From Pseudomonas sp. NFACC02 (GTDB lineage Bacteria; Pseudomonadota; Gammaproteobacteria; Pseudomonadales; Pseudomonadaceae), in NCBI RefSeq assembly GCF_900110765.1, contig NZ_FOEO01000008.1, positions 116,786-180,785 on the forward strand: a DNA stretch of 64,000 bases, in the 5' to 3' direction. The notes beneath the pieces are model-generated. The model had not been told where the DNA came from. It did no database searches and was given only the letters and a program-made list of their open reading frames with translations. Both the position numbers and the translations under genes were made by a program. Positions 8,516 through 20,562 of the stretch are shown here, piece by piece. Positions within the stretch are counted from its first letter, which is position 1; every line of letters begins with the position of its first letter.

Positions 8516-11116
8516 TTGAAAGGCATCAAACGCACAGCCAAGGCGACGTCCCGCCCGGAAACGACTGACGCAACGGACAAGGATTCAAACCTGAGCCTGG
8601 CGAGTCCCGGCCTTCTCCCTTCGCTCATCGGCCTGATAGCGGCGGGGATCCTGATCTGGCTGGGGCTGCTCAGCCAACCGCAGGAAAAAGACCTCATGGC
8701 CCAGGCATGGGGCACTGCGCAAGCAGGCGCCATCGGCAAGGCATTGAGTCAGATCAATGCCGGTACGCAGGCGGCCGCCATGGACGCCAGCCTTGCTCAG
8801 GCCTTGCAAAGCAATAACCCACAACAAATCGAATCGGCTCAGCACCAACTGACTTATCGGGACGGTGTAATCGGCGCCCGCCTCTCGCCGCTCGGCTTCA
8901 ACAATGTGGACAATCAGGGCTCACTGCCGATCAGCTTCGCGACGCTGGACATGCTCGCCAAAGCCGAAAGAGGCGAAGCCCCCGCTCCCGAAGCCCGTAA
9001 AGTCGGCGATAGCTGGGTGATTTACAGTGTTGCTCCGTTACGCACAGCCCCCAACGCTCCGGTTACCGGGACGCTGTTACTGGCGTTCAAAATGCAGCGC
9101 CTGACCAACGCCCTGCCTGACGCGCCGCCTGATGTCGGACAGATTGTCCTCAGCCAGCAGTTTGGTGACGCACCGGCACAAAGCTTTTTGACTCGCGGAC
9201 AAGCCGATGACGGACGCGCGGTGGATTTCCCGACCGGCTATCCCAACTGGAAGCTGACGTTCACCCCCGGCCCTGCGCTGGATGCATCACCGCCATCGCT
9301 GATGCTGCTGCTCGCGGCACTGGTTGCCATCGGCAGCGTGCTCTTGGGGCTTTATCTGAACGAAAGCGCCCTGAAGCGTCGCGTCCTCGCCGATGCCCGA
9401 CAACTGGAGCAACTGCTGCAAGAACTCTCAGGAGGCAAAGCCGTCAAAGCGTTCGGCTTGAGCATGCCGGCCCTCAACGGACTGGCGCAGAGCATGGCCA
9501 GGTTTTCGCTGCGTGATCAACCGGTATCGCCGGTCCCGGCCAGTAGCCATGTCTCGCCCGCGGCCGGCCAGGGTTCAACGAGCAGCAACGCCGTATATTC
9601 GTCACCCGATGTCGGTGACACGGAGCTGACCGATCCGCTGTTTCAAGACACCGACATCCTCGACATCGACCTGCTCGATGAATCACAGGACTTCCCGAAG
9701 TCGGAGCCAACACACGCAATGAGCCGTCCCGCAGCCATCGCCCCCGAATTCCCGGACTCCATTTTCCGCGCCTACGATATCCGCGGCATCGTCGGCGAGA
9801 CGCTGACCGACGAAACCGCGTACTGGCTGGGCCGCGCCATCGGTGCGCAAAGCCTGGCACAGGGCGAGCCAAACGTTTCCGTTGGCCGCGATGGTCGTTT
9901 GTCCGGCCCGCAACTGGTCGCGTCGCTGATCAAGGGCCTGTACGACAGTGGCTGTCATGTCAGCGATATCGGCCTGGTTCCGACACCCGCGCTGTATTAC
10001 GCCGCGAACGTTCTGGAGGGTCGCACCGGGGTGATGCTGACTGGCAGCCACAATCCGAAAGACTACAACGGCTTCAAGATCATGATCGCTGGCGACACGC
10101 TGGCGAACGAGCAGATCCAGGCGCTGCACGAGCGCATCAAGCGCAATCAGTTGCCCGCTGGCAAAGGCAGCGTGAGCAAGGTCGACATCCTTGACCTTTA
10201 TGCAGGGCAGATCACCAATGACGTGGTGCTGGCACGCCGCCTCAAGGTCGTGGTCGACTGCGGCAATGGCGCCGCGGGCGTCATCGCCCCTCAAGTGCTG
10301 GAGGCGCTGAATTGCGAAGTCATCCAGCTATTCTGCGACGTCGACGGTAACTTCCCGAATCATCATCCCGATCCGGGCAAGCTGGAAAACCTTCAAGACC
10401 TGATTGCCAAGGTCAGGGAAACCGGGGCCGACCTGGGCCTGGCCTTTGACGGCGACGGTGATCGCGTAGGTGTCGTGACCAACGCTGGCAGCGTCATATA
10501 CCCCGATCGCTTGCTGATGCTGTTCGCCCGCGATGTGGTCAAGCGTAATCCGGGTGCGGACATCATTTTCGACGTCAAATGCACCCGTCGCCTGATACCG
10601 TTGATCCAGGAATATGGCGGCCGTCCGGTCATGTGGAAGACGGGTCACTCGCTGATCAAGAAGAAGATGAAAGAAAGCGGCGCCCTGCTGGCCGGCGAAA
10701 TGAGCGGCCACATCTTCTTCAAGGAACGCTGGTTCGGTTTCGACGACGGCATCTACAGTGCCGCGCGGTTGCTGGAGATCCTCAGCCAGGAGACGCTGAG
10801 CGCCGAAGAGCTGTTCCAGACCTTCCCGAACGACCTGTCGACACCGGAGATCAATATCAAGGTCACCGAGAGCAGCAAGTTCAGCATCATCGAAGCGCTG
10901 GAACGGGATGCACAGTGGGGCAACGCCAACCTGACGAGCATTGATGGCGTGCGCGTCGACTATCCGAAAGGCTGGGGTCTGGTCCGCGCTTCCAATACCA
11001 CGCCTGTGCTGGTATTACGCTTCGAAGCCGAGACAGAGGCCGAGCTGCAACGGATCAAGGACGTGTTCCATGCTCAACTGAAAAACGTAGCACCGGATTT
11101 AGAACTTCCCTTTTGA
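8516..11116 (+). CDS. algC: Phosphomannomutase/phosphoglucomutase AlgC with membrane-anchored N-terminal extension
   Basis: An 866-residue frame from a TTG at 8516, which has a GGGAGAG Shine-Dalgarno. The C-terminal ~465 residues are the phosphohexomutase: the phosphoserine is in TGSHNP (S511, or S110 counted from an internal ATG at 9719), with the metal loop DGDGDRVG and the sugar loop GEMSGH. It interconverts mannose and glucose 1- and 6-phosphates for alginate, LPS and other exopolysaccharides. The N-terminal ~400 residues have a transmembrane helix near 36-52, a ~200-residue domain facing the periplasm, a second helix near 260-282 and an acidic linker. Whether the long, the short or both forms are made is not visible here; a short form starting at 9719 would match the classically purified enzyme. 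Confidence 0.93.
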   Translation: MKGIKRTAKATSRPETTDATDKDSNLSLASPGLLPSLIGLIAAGILIWLGLLSQPQEKDLMAQAWGTAQAGAIGKALSQINAGTQAAAMDASLAQALQSNNPQQIESAQHQLTYRDGVIGARLSPLGFNNVDNQGSLPISFATLDMLAKAERGEAPAPEARKVGDSWVIYSVAPLRTAPNAPVTGTLLLAFKMQRLTNALPDAPPDVGQIVLSQQFGDAPAQSFLTRGQADDGRAVDFPTGYPNWKLTFTPGPALDASPPSLMLLLAALVAIGSVLLGLYLNESALKRRVLADARQLEQLLQELSGGKAVKAFGLSMPALNGLAQSMARFSLRDQPVSPVPASSHVSPAAGQGSTSSNAVYSSPDVGDTELTDPLFQDTDILDIDLLDESQDFPKSEPTHAMSRPAAIAPEFPDSIFRAYDIRGIVGETLTDETAYWLGRAIGAQSLAQGEPNVSVGRDGRLSGPQLVASLIKGLYDSGCHVSDIGLVPTPALYYAANVLEGRTGVMLTGSHNPKDYNGFKIMIAGDTLANEQIQALHERIKRNQLPAGKGSVSKVDILDLYAGQITNDVVLARRLKVVVDCGNGAAGVIAPQVLEALNCEVIQLFCDVDGNFPNHHPDPGKLENLQDLIAKVRETGADLGLAFDGDGDRVGVVTNAGSVIYPDRLLMLFARDVVKRNPGADIIFDVKCTRRLIPLIQEYGGRPVMWKTGHSLIKKKMKESGALLAGEMSGHIFFKERWFGFDDGIYSAARLLEILSQETLSAEELFQTFPNDLSTPEINIKVTESSKFSIIEALERDAQWGNANLTSIDGVRVDYPKGWGLVRASNTTPVLVLRFEAETEAELQRIKDVFHAQLKNVAPDLELPF

Positions 11117-12046
<930 letters not shown>

Positions 12047-12062
12047 TTGACCAGCAACACGC

Positions 12063-12103
12063 AAAAAAAGACCCCGTCGGCGCAAACCGGCGGGGTCTTT
12101 TTT
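12063..12103. terminator. Bidirectional intrinsic terminator between argB and the DUF4124 gene
   Basis: The stem AAGACCCCG...CGGGGTCTT carries A and T runs on both sides, so it can serve argB and the convergent gene. Confidence 0.92.
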
Positions 12104-12125
12104 GTCGAGCTTCTGCCTCAGCGCT

Positions 12126-12740
12126 TCACTGCGCAAGTAACTGCTTCAATCGCGCCCGATCCTGAGCAAAATCGGTATCAGCCTGTTGCCGAGCCGCTTG
12201 GTATCGCAGGATGTCGACTTTGAGGTTTTGCTGTTGATCGCGCACATCGTTCATCTGGTCGATGAGATTTTGTGGGACCTGCCGCCCTGCCCGCTCCTGA
12301 TCGGCAGCCTGACTTTGCAGGGCTGCTTGCTGAGTCGCCAATCCCTGAATGTTGCCCTGTGCCGCTGAGATCAGACCATCCAGTTCCGCCAGTTTTCGCG
12401 TTCGCGCACGGTCCACGTCGGTCAGGCTGCTGTACAGGTGCAGTAACTGTGCATCGGCATCGGCCTGGACCTTCGCTGCCTGCGCAGCGGCTTGAGCCTC
12501 TCGCGCCTGATCGGCCGTCGGCGCGGGCGGCACCACCTGAATCACGCGACCACGCTGATTCAGAACTTCGTACCCCTTACCGGAATACTCCGCAGGCACG
12601 CCCTGACGATCCAGCACCGTCACCCCACGGCTGTCGACGTACCGATAAAGCCGGATGCCCGGATTATCATCGGCTCGAACGCTCGCAACGCAACCCGCAC
12701 CCAGAAACAAACACAGACCCACTGCGCCCAGCTTGAGCAT
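12126..12740 (-). CDS. DUF4124-domain envelope protein
   Basis: A 204-residue exported protein. The N-terminal ~24 residues form a signal peptide; GAGC at about 14-17 resembles a weak lipobox, while VRA-DD is an alternative signal peptidase I site. Residues ~28-65 match the DUF4124 pattern (LYRYVDSRGVTVLDR). The rest is a long alanine/glutamine-rich helix, probably a coiled coil (QAREAQAAAQAAKVQADADAQ). It sits directly downstream of pyrE. Function unknown; a second DUF4124 protein, fused to a peptidase, is encoded at 37668-38576. Confidence 0.82.
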   Translation of the reverse strand: MLKLGAVGLCLFLGAGCVASVRADDNPGIRLYRYVDSRGVTVLDRQGVPAEYSGKGYEVLNQRGRVIQVVPPAPTADQAREAQAAAQAAKVQADADAQLLHLYSSLTDVDRARTRKLAELDGLISAAQGNIQGLATQQAALQSQAADQERAGRQVPQNLIDQMNDVRDQQQNLKVDILRYQAARQQADTDFAQDRARLKQLLAQ

Positions 12741-12761
12741 AAAACCAGATCCTCTGACGAC

Positions 12762-13403
12762 TCAGATGCCGTACTGAGCCCGATACGCCTCGACGGCGGG
12801 CAGATGCTGCTTGAGTTGAGGATCGTCGGCCAGGAACTCCAGGACCTGGTTCAACGAAACGATGCTCACCACCGGGATGCCGAAGTCGCGCTCGACTTCC
12901 TGAATGGCAGAAAGCTCACCATTTCCGCGCTCCTGACGATTCAAGGCGATCAGCACACCCGCCGCGTTCGCGCCCTGGGCCTGGATGATCTGCATGACCT
13001 CGCGAATCGCGGTGCCTGCCGTGATCACGTCGTCGATGATCAGGACGTCTCCGGTCAGTGGAGCGCCCACCAGACTGCCGCCCTCACCGTGAGCCTTGGC
13101 CTCTTTGCGGTTGAAACACCACGGCAGGTCAAGGTTGTGATGATCGGCCAACGCCACGGCTGTCGCGGCAGCCAGAGGAATACCCTTGTACGCTGGCCCG
13201 AACAGGACATCGAAGGAAATGCCGCTTTCCACGACGGCGGCCGCATAGAACTTGCCCAGTTGAGCAAGCGCCGAACCGCTGTTGAAAAGACCGGCATTGA
13301 AGAAGTAAGGACTGGTGCGTCCCGACTTCAAAGTGAACTCACCGAAGCGCAAAACCCCGCGATCGATGGCAAAACGAATGAAATCGCGCTGATACGCCTG
13401 CAT
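12762..13403 (-). CDS. pyrE: Orotate phosphoribosyltransferase
   Basis: A 213-residue enzyme that joins orotate to PRPP in pyrimidine synthesis. The PRPP loop is [13 protein letters not shown], and the N-terminal [16 protein letters not shown] is typical of the long enterobacterial/pseudomonad form. It is divergent from crc with an 81-bp gap, the conserved pyrE-crc arrangement of Pseudomonas. Confidence 0.97.
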   Translation of the reverse strand: MQAYQRDFIRFAIDRGVLRFGEFTLKSGRTSPYFFNAGLFNSGSALAQLGKFYAAAVVESGISFDVLFGPAYKGIPLAAATAVALADHHNLDLPWCFNRKEAKAHGEGGSLVGAPLTGDVLIIDDVITAGTAIREVMQIIQAQGANAAGVLIALNRQERGNGELSAIQEVERDFGIPVVSIVSLNQVLEFLADDPQLKQHLPAVEAYRAQYGI

Positions 13404-13484
13404 GAAAAAGCCCCGAATACCACGGATTTAGCTAATTAGGTAGAGCTCGGGTATCATACACGCACGTGATTTTTGGGGCCATTT

Positions 13485-14264
13485 ATGCGGATCATCAGTG
13501 TGAACGTTAATGGTATTCAGGCTGCAGTCGAGCGTGGTTTGCTCAGTTGGCTGCAAGCCCAGAATGCCGACGTCATCTGTCTTCAGGATACCCGCGCCTC
13601 CGCCTTTGAACTGGACGATCCAGCTTACCAACTGGACGGCTACTTCCTGTATGCCTGCGATGCCGAAGTGCCTGCCCAAGGTGGTGTGGCGCTTTACTCG
13701 CGGCTACAACCCAAGGCGGTAATCAACGGTCTGGGCTTTGAAACGGCCGACCGTTACGGGCGCTACCTGCAGGCGGATTTCGACAAAGTCAGTATTGCTA
13801 CGTTGCTGCTTCCATCCGGGATGAACGGCGATGAAGACTTGAACCAGAAGTTCAAGCTCATGGACGACTTCGGCAAGTACCTGGACAAGCAGCGGCGCAA
13901 ACGTCGCGAGTACATCTATTGTGGCTCGCTCTACGTTGCGCAGCAGAAACTGGACATCAAGAACTGGCGTGACAGCCAGCAATCGCCTGGCTTCCTGGCG
14001 CCAGAGCGTGCCTGGATGGACGAGATTGTCGGCAACATGGGTTATGTCGATGCCCTGCGCGAAGTCAGCCGTGAAGGCGACCAGTACAGCTGGTGGCCGG
14101 ATAACGAACAGGCCGAGATGCTGAATCTGGGCTGGCGGTTCGACTATCAGCTGCTCACTCCGGGCCTGCGCCGTTTCGTACGCAGCGCACGCCTGCCACG
14201 TCAGCCGCGCTTCTCTCAGCATGCGCCGTTGATCGTGGACTACGACTGGACGTTGACGATCTGA
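13485..14264 (+). CDS. crc: Catabolite repression control protein Crc
   Basis: A 259-residue protein with the exonuclease III/endonuclease-phosphatase fold. Start MRIISVNVNGIQAAV at 13485 matches Pseudomonas Crc; the upstream in-frame codon at 13473 is not needed. Crc has lost nuclease activity and acts with Hfq to block translation of catabolic mRNAs carrying A-rich motifs, giving succinate and amino acids priority over other carbon sources. VNVNGI and the C-terminal FDYQLLTP remain from the nuclease fold. A TATCAT box lies ~30 bp upstream. Confidence 0.96.
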   Translation: MRIISVNVNGIQAAVERGLLSWLQAQNADVICLQDTRASAFELDDPAYQLDGYFLYACDAEVPAQGGVALYSRLQPKAVINGLGFETADRYGRYLQADFDKVSIATLLLPSGMNGDEDLNQKFKLMDDFGKYLDKQRRKRREYIYCGSLYVAQQKLDIKNWRDSQQSPGFLAPERAWMDEIVGNMGYVDALREVSREGDQYSWWPDNEQAEMLNLGWRFDYQLLTPGLRRFVRSARLPRQPRFSQHAPLIVDYDWTLTI

Positions 14265-14277
14265 CGTTCAGTTGCCC

Positions 14278-14310
14278 AAAAGAAAGCCGACGTGAAGTCG
14301 GCTTTTGTTT
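14278..14310 (+). terminator. Intrinsic terminator after crc
   Basis: The stem AAGCCGAC...GTCGGCTT is followed by TTGTTT on the plus strand, 14 bp beyond the crc stop. Confidence 0.88.
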
Positions 14311-14337
14311 ATCCGGTGTTCAGGCAGCGGCCTGACC

Positions 14338-14473
14338 CTGTAGGAGCGTGGGTTGTCCCGCGATCTGGCGCGAAGCGGCAGCGAATCCATCGAAGCCGTC
14401 GCATCAGGGATATTCCGAATTCAATTTTACGTCCGGTTCCCGGCCGATCGCGGGACAAGCCACGCTCCTACAG
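14338..14473. repeat. Paired palindromic repeat, TTGTCCCGCGAT variant
   Basis: The left arm TGTAGGAGCGTGGGTTGTCC and right arm GGACAAGCCACGCTCCTACA are inverted copies about 100 bp apart. The same variant occurs at 53997-54099. It lies between crc and a convergent gene. Confidence 0.82.
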
Positions 14474-14495
14474 GTGCCGCGAACCATCGCCCCGA

Positions 14496-14864
14496 TTACT
14501 TGATCAACCGCCAGGTAAACGGGTAGCGGTAGGCGATTCCGTCGTTCACCTTGACCCCGGCAATGATCGTCAGCACAAGTGCACCAACGCCGACCAGCAT
14601 CAGCAGCGGAAAGCCAATGACGATGATCATCAGCAGGAAGCAGATCATCGCGGCGATGGCCACGGTGATCTGAAAATTGAGGGCTTCCTTGCCCTGAGCA
14701 TCGATGAACGGATCAGTCTCTTTCTTCAACTGCCAGACAATCAATGGCCCCAGCAGATTACCAAACGGAAAGATCAGGCCGAAGAACGCCGCAAAATGGC
14801 ACATCATGGCCCACTGGCGGACTTCCTTGCTCGGCATTGGTAACGGCGGCTGGCTGTCGATCAT
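14496..14864 (-). CDS. DUF4870 small membrane protein
   Basis: A 122-residue protein. Start MIDSQPPLPMP at 14864 is chosen because AAGGAAAG lies 7 bp upstream; the longer frame overlaps rph. It has three hydrophobic segments (about 20-45, 68-90 and 92-110) with a conserved KKETDPFIDAQGKEALNFQ loop, the hallmark of DUF4870 (Tic20-like) proteins. It follows rph with a 49-bp gap. Function unknown. Confidence 0.85.
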   Translation of the reverse strand: MIDSQPPLPMPSKEVRQWAMMCHFAAFFGLIFPFGNLLGPLIVWQLKKETDPFIDAQGKEALNFQITVAIAAMICFLLMIIVIGFPLLMLVGVGALVLTIIAGVKVNDGIAYRYPFTWRLIK

Positions 14865-14913
14865 CGTGCTTTCCTTGTACTGACGGTGGTAACGCGAAAC
14901 ACAACAACGGCAA

Positions 14914-15636
14914 TCAGTCGGCCAGCGCCGCCTGTTGCAATTCAAATATCTCGTTCATGCCCTTCTGCGCCAACGCCAGCATCGCGTTCAGCTCGGCAGG
15001 CTGGAAGGGAGCGCCCTCGGCGGTGCCCTGAACTTCAATGAATCCGCCTGCGCTGGTCATGACCACGTTGAGGTCGGTTTCGGCAGCCGAGTCTTCCAGG
15101 TAATCCAGATCCAGTACCGGCTCACCCTGATACATGCCAACCGAAACGGCGGCGATCATCTGCTTCAACGGATCACCGCCCTTGAGGCCGCCACGCTTCT
15201 TGATGGTTTTCAGCGCGTCGATCAGCGCCACCATCGAGCCAGTGATCGACGCGGTGCGAGTACCGCCGTCAGCCTGGATCACGTCGCAGTCGACATACAG
15301 CGTCACGTCGCCCAGCTTGGACATGTCCAGAGCAGCGCGCAGGGAACGGCCGATCAAACGCTGAATCTCAAGGGTACGGCCGCCTTGTTTGCCACGGCTG
15401 GCCTCACGCTGGTTACGTTCACCGGTCGCGCGCGGCAACATGCCGTATTCGGCCGTGAGCCAGCCCTGGCCCTGACCTTTGAGAAAACGCGGCACGCCGT
15501 TTTCGACGCTGACGGTGCAGATCACCTTGGTGTCACCGAACTCGACCAGTACAGACCCTTCGGCGTGCTTGGTGTAGTTGCGGGTGATGCGGATCGAGCG
15601 AAGCTGATCGGCAGCGCGACCACTTGGACGTTTCAT
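14914..15636 (-). CDS. rph: Ribonuclease PH
   Basis: A 240-residue phosphorolytic 3'-5' exoribonuclease that trims tRNA 3' ends. Start [13 protein letters not shown] at 15636 is the family start; a longer in-frame extension to 15780 is rejected as it has no counterpart. [25 protein letters not shown] RNA- and phosphate-binding residues (here [13 protein letters not shown]) and the C-terminal GTAEGAPF motif are present. Full length, unlike the frameshifted rph of E. coli K-12. Confidence 0.97.
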   Translation of the reverse strand: MKRPSGRAADQLRSIRITRNYTKHAEGSVLVEFGDTKVICTVSVENGVPRFLKGQGQGWLTAEYGMLPRATGERNQREASRGKQGGRTLEIQRLIGRSLRAALDMSKLGDVTLYVDCDVIQADGGTRTASITGSMVALIDALKTIKKRGGLKGGDPLKQMIAAVSVGMYQGEPVLDLDYLEDSAAETDLNVVMTSAGGFIEVQGTAEGAPFQPAELNAMLALAQKGMNEIFELQQAALAD

Positions 15637-15929
15637 CTGGGATACCTGTACTGAGACGGAAAACTGACCAGCATTATAGAGGCGCAGACCCGCGCTGGGG
15701 ACATCTAATGAGGCATCAATGACCACTGGCGCCCGCACGGGCTTCTGAAAAAGCGCCGCCAGGCAGCGAAACGGCGACATCGTACACGTCCTGCGACATC
15801 GCTACATTTGGGCGCACACCTCGCACTGAGCTACAATCCTGCGCCTTTATAGCCTGTCGCTCGTTAACGGTCATCTGGACAGAACATCGTCCCTTCCAGG
15901 CTAAATCCTGACTTATAGAGGTAATTCCC

Positions 15930-17427
<1,498 letters not shown>

Positions 17428-17433
17428 TCAACG

Positions 17434-17523
17434 GTAGGAGCGCGCTTGCCCGCGATGGCGTCGGTGAATTCAACACATTCATTGCCAGACGCACCGCCAT
17501 CGCGGGCAAGCGCGCTCCTGCAG
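17434..17523. repeat. Paired palindromic repeat between gmk and rpoZ
   Basis: GTAGGAGCGCGCTTGCCCGC and its inverted copy GCGGGCAAGCGCGCTCCTGC flank a ~50-bp spacer. Same family as 3288-3375. Confidence 0.85.
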
Positions 17524-17668
17524 GGGCCGTGCAAAGCGCATCGAAACAGCGCCAAAAACCGACCGCCTGGGGCTTGCCGCTTGAAGCTTTGAGCTGTCCG
17601 CTTGTAAACTACCGAGTCCGCTCGCCCATCCGGGCACCGCGCATCCGCATTTGCTACGAGGAATACCC

Positions 17669-17932
17669 ATGGCCCGCGTGACCGTTGAAGACTGCCTGGA
17701 ACATGTAGATAACCGCTTTGAGCTGGTCATGCTCGCCACCAAACGTTCGCGTCAGTTGGCGACTGGCGGTAAAGAGCCAAAGCTGGCCTGGGAAAACGAC
17801 AAGCCTACCGTTGTTGCCCTGCGCGAAATCGCCGCTGGCCTGATGGATTACGCTGTCATTGCAGAAGCTGAAATCGTTGAAGATGAACCCCTGTTCGCAG
17901 CATTCGAGGACGAGTCCAACGAGGCCGTCTAA
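17669..17932 (+). CDS. rpoZ: RNA polymerase omega subunit
   Basis: An 87-residue protein starting [20 protein letters not shown], standard for omega. It assists assembly of beta' and forms part of a ppGpp-binding site on RNA polymerase. ACGAGGAA lies 8 bp upstream of the chosen ATG. It is followed by spoT after a 60-bp gap, the conserved rpoZ-spoT order. Confidence 0.97.
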   Translation: MARVTVEDCLEHVDNRFELVMLATKRSRQLATGGKEPKLAWENDKPTVVALREIAAGLMDYAVIAEAEIVEDEPLFAAFEDESNEAV

Positions 17933-17992
17933 GCCTATGCCCTGTCGACGTAGCAAGGCGCAGGGTCACCCTCTTCGGCAAGGAGTTGCATC

Positions 17993-20101
17993 TTGCCGAG
18001 CATAGACGCCCTCGCCGATCGCCTCTCGACCTACCTCGGCGCAGACCAGGTCAATCTGGTGCGCCGAGCGTATTTCTACGCCGAACAAGCCCACGACGGC
18101 CAACGCCGTCGCAGCGGTGAAGCCTACGTCACGCATCCGCTGGCGGTGGCCAATATCCTTGCCGACATGCACATGGACCATCAGAGCCTGATGGCCGCGA
18201 TGCTGCATGACGTAATCGAAGACACCGGCATCGCCAAGGAAGCGCTCTGTGCGCAGTTTGGCGAAACCGTGGCCGAACTGGTCGACGGGGTCAGCAAACT
18301 GACCCAGATGAACTTCGAGACCAAGGCCGAAGCCCAGGCCGAAAACTTCCAGAAAATGGCCATGGCCATGGCACGCGACATCCGCGTGATCCTGGTCAAG
18401 CTCGCTGACCGCCTGCACAACATGCGCACGCTGGAAGTGCTGTCAGGCGAAAAACGCCGACGCATCGCCAAGGAAACCCTCGAAATCTATGCCCCCATCG
18501 CCAATCGCCTTGGCATGCACAGCGTGCGTATCGAATTCGAAGACCTGGGCTTCAAGGCCATGTACCCGATGCGCTCCTCACGCATCGGCCAGGCCGTCAA
18601 GCGCGCCCGCGGCAACCGCAAGGAACTGGTCAACAAGATCGAAGAGTCGCTGAGCCACTGCCTGGCGGTCGACGGCATCGAAGGCGAAGTCAGCGGACGT
18701 CAGAAACACCTTTACGGCATCTACAAGAAGATGCGCGGCAAGCGTCGCGCCTTCAACGAGATCATGGACGTTTATGCGTTCAGGATCATCGTCGACAAGG
18801 TGGACACCTGCTATCGGGTGCTGGGCGCTGTACATAATCTGTACAAACCGTTGCCTGGGCGCTTCAAGGACTACATTGCGATTCCGAAGGCCAACGGCTA
18901 TCAGTCGCTGCACACCACGTTGTTCGGCATGCATGGCGTGCCCATCGAAATCCAGATCCGCACGCGCGAGATGGAAGAGATGGCCAACAACGGCATCGCT
19001 GCGCACTGGCTGTACAAGTCTTCCGGCGACGAGCAGCCGAAAGGCACACACGCTCGCGCCCGCCAGTGGGTCAAGGGCGTGCTGGAAATGCAGCAGCGCG
19101 CCGGCAACTCGCTGGAATTCATCGAAAGCGTGAAAATCGACCTGTTCCCGGACGAGGTCTATGTGTTCACGCCCAAAGGCCGAATCATGGAGCTGCCCAA
19201 AGGCTCCACGGCCGTCGACTTCGCGTACGCCGTTCACACGGACGTCGGCAATAGCTGCATCGCGTGCCGGATCAACCGGCGACTGGCGCCGCTGTCCGAA
19301 CCTCTGCAAAGCGGTTCGACCGTTGAAATCGTCAGTGCACCGGGCGCGCGCCCGAATCCGGCATGGTTGAACTTCGTTGTCACCGGCAAGGCGCGCACGC
19401 ACATTCGCCATGCACTGAAGCTGCAAAGGCGTTCGGAGTCGATCAACCTGGGCGAGCGCCTGCTCAACAAGGTGCTGAACGGTTTCGACAGCAGCCTGGA
19501 GAAGATTCCAAACGAACGCGTGCAACTGATCCTGGCCGAGTACCGGGTCGAGGTCATTGAAGACCTCCTCGAAGACATTGGCCTGGGCAACCGCATGGCG
19601 TATGTCGTCGCCCGGCGCCTGCTCGCCAGCGAAGGTGAAGAACTGCCTAGCGCTGAAGGTCCGCTGGCGATTCGGGGTACCGAAGGCCTCGTGCTCAGCT
19701 ACGCCAAATGCTGTACGCCGATTCCGGGCGACCCGATCGTCGGCCACCTGTCTGCGGGCAAAGGCATGGTCGTGCATCTGGATAACTGCCGCAATATCAG
19801 CGAAATCCGACACAACCCGGAGAAGTGCATCCAGTTGTCCTGGGCCAAGGACGTCACCGGCGAATTCAATGTCGAGCTGCGGGTCGAACTGGAGCACCAG
19901 CGCGGGCTTATCGCCTTGCTGGCCAGCAGCGTCAACGCCGCCGACGGCAACATCGAGAAAATCAGCATGGACGAACGCGATGGTCGCATCAGCGTGGTCC
20001 AACTGGTGGTCAGCGTACACGACCGTGTACACCTGGCCCGTGTGATCAAGAAACTGCGCGCCTTGACCGGTGTGATCCGCATCACCCGCATGCGTGCGTA
20101 G
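17993..20101 (+). CDS. spoT: Bifunctional (p)ppGpp synthetase/hydrolase SpoT
   Basis: A 702-residue RelA/SpoT homologue with a TTG start backed by an AAGGAG Shine-Dalgarno. The hydrolase domain has H72-D73 in LHDVIEDT. The synthetase domain (about 230-350) has YKPLPGRFKDYIAIPKANGYQS. TGS (about 385-445, VYVFTPKGRIMELPKGST), the zinc-finger-like CC region (YAKCCTPIPGD) and a C-terminal ACT domain follow. Both active sites look intact, so it should make and break the alarmone. Confidence 0.97.
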   Translation: MPSIDALADRLSTYLGADQVNLVRRAYFYAEQAHDGQRRRSGEAYVTHPLAVANILADMHMDHQSLMAAMLHDVIEDTGIAKEALCAQFGETVAELVDGVSKLTQMNFETKAEAQAENFQKMAMAMARDIRVILVKLADRLHNMRTLEVLSGEKRRRIAKETLEIYAPIANRLGMHSVRIEFEDLGFKAMYPMRSSRIGQAVKRARGNRKELVNKIEESLSHCLAVDGIEGEVSGRQKHLYGIYKKMRGKRRAFNEIMDVYAFRIIVDKVDTCYRVLGAVHNLYKPLPGRFKDYIAIPKANGYQSLHTTLFGMHGVPIEIQIRTREMEEMANNGIAAHWLYKSSGDEQPKGTHARARQWVKGVLEMQQRAGNSLEFIESVKIDLFPDEVYVFTPKGRIMELPKGSTAVDFAYAVHTDVGNSCIACRINRRLAPLSEPLQSGSTVEIVSAPGARPNPAWLNFVVTGKARTHIRHALKLQRRSESINLGERLLNKVLNGFDSSLEKIPNERVQLILAEYRVEVIEDLLEDIGLGNRMAYVVARRLLASEGEELPSAEGPLAIRGTEGLVLSYAKCCTPIPGDPIVGHLSAGKGMVVHLDNCRNISEIRHNPEKCIQLSWAKDVTGEFNVELRVELEHQRGLIALLASSVNAADGNIEKISMDERDGRISVVQLVVSVHDRVHLARVIKKLRALTGVIRITRMRA

Positions 20102-20125
20102 TCAAACCGCCAACAGGAGTTCTTC

Positions 20126-20506
20126 ATGAGCAAGACCGTTATCTCCAGCGACAAGGCCCCTGCCGCCATCGGCACTTACTCTCAGGCGATCAAAGCTGGC
20201 AATACCGTCTACATGTCGGGTCAGATTCCGCTGGACCCCAAAACCATGGAACTGGTCGAAGGCTTCGAAGCCCAGACCGTTCAGGTCTTCGAGAACCTGA
20301 AAGCCGTGGCTGAAGCGGCTGGCGGCTCGTTCAAGGACATCGTCAAGCTGAACATTTTCCTGACTGACCTGAGCCACTTCGCCAAGGTCAACGAGATCAT
20401 GGGCAAGTATTTCGAACAGCCGTATCCTGCGCGCGCCGCCATCGGCGTGGCTGCCCTGCCAAAAGGCGCGATGGTTGAAATGGACGCCGTGCTGGTCGTC
20501 GAGTAA
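20126..20506 (+). CDS. ridA: Reactive intermediate deaminase RidA
   Basis: A 126-residue member of the Rid/YjgF family. It hydrolyses reactive 2-aminoacrylate and related enamines released by PLP enzymes. The N-terminal [23 protein letters not shown] and the C-terminal arginine in PARAAIGV, which binds the carboxylate, identify the active RidA subgroup. It lies 24 bp after spoT and is probably cotranscribed. Confidence 0.96.
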   Translation: MSKTVISSDKAPAAIGTYSQAIKAGNTVYMSGQIPLDPKTMELVEGFEAQTVQVFENLKAVAEAAGGSFKDIVKLNIFLTDLSHFAKVNEIMGKYFEQPYPARAAIGVAALPKGAMVEMDAVLVVE

Positions 20507-20513
20507 ATCCCCC

Positions 20514-20535
20514 GCGGAGCGTACTCACGCTCCGC
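20514..20535 (+). terminator. Hairpin after ridA
   Basis: GCGGAGCG/CGCTCCGC forms an 8-bp perfect stem with a 6-base loop. No T run follows, so this may be a weak terminator or an mRNA-end hairpin. Confidence 0.45.
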
Positions 20536-20562
20536 CACCTCAGAGCAAAGGAAGGACTCCGC

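Noticed and set aside
14914..15780. 48-residue N-terminal extension of RNase PH
   Set aside because: The extra residues have no family counterpart, and [13 protein letters not shown] at 15636 is the standard start.
18578..20032. Long reverse-strand frame inside spoT (and similar ones inside pstA, exbB, recG, ppx-like regions)
   Set aside because: These are shadows from high third-position GC. The sense-strand proteins are clear families, and the reverse frames lack domains and ribosome-binding sites.
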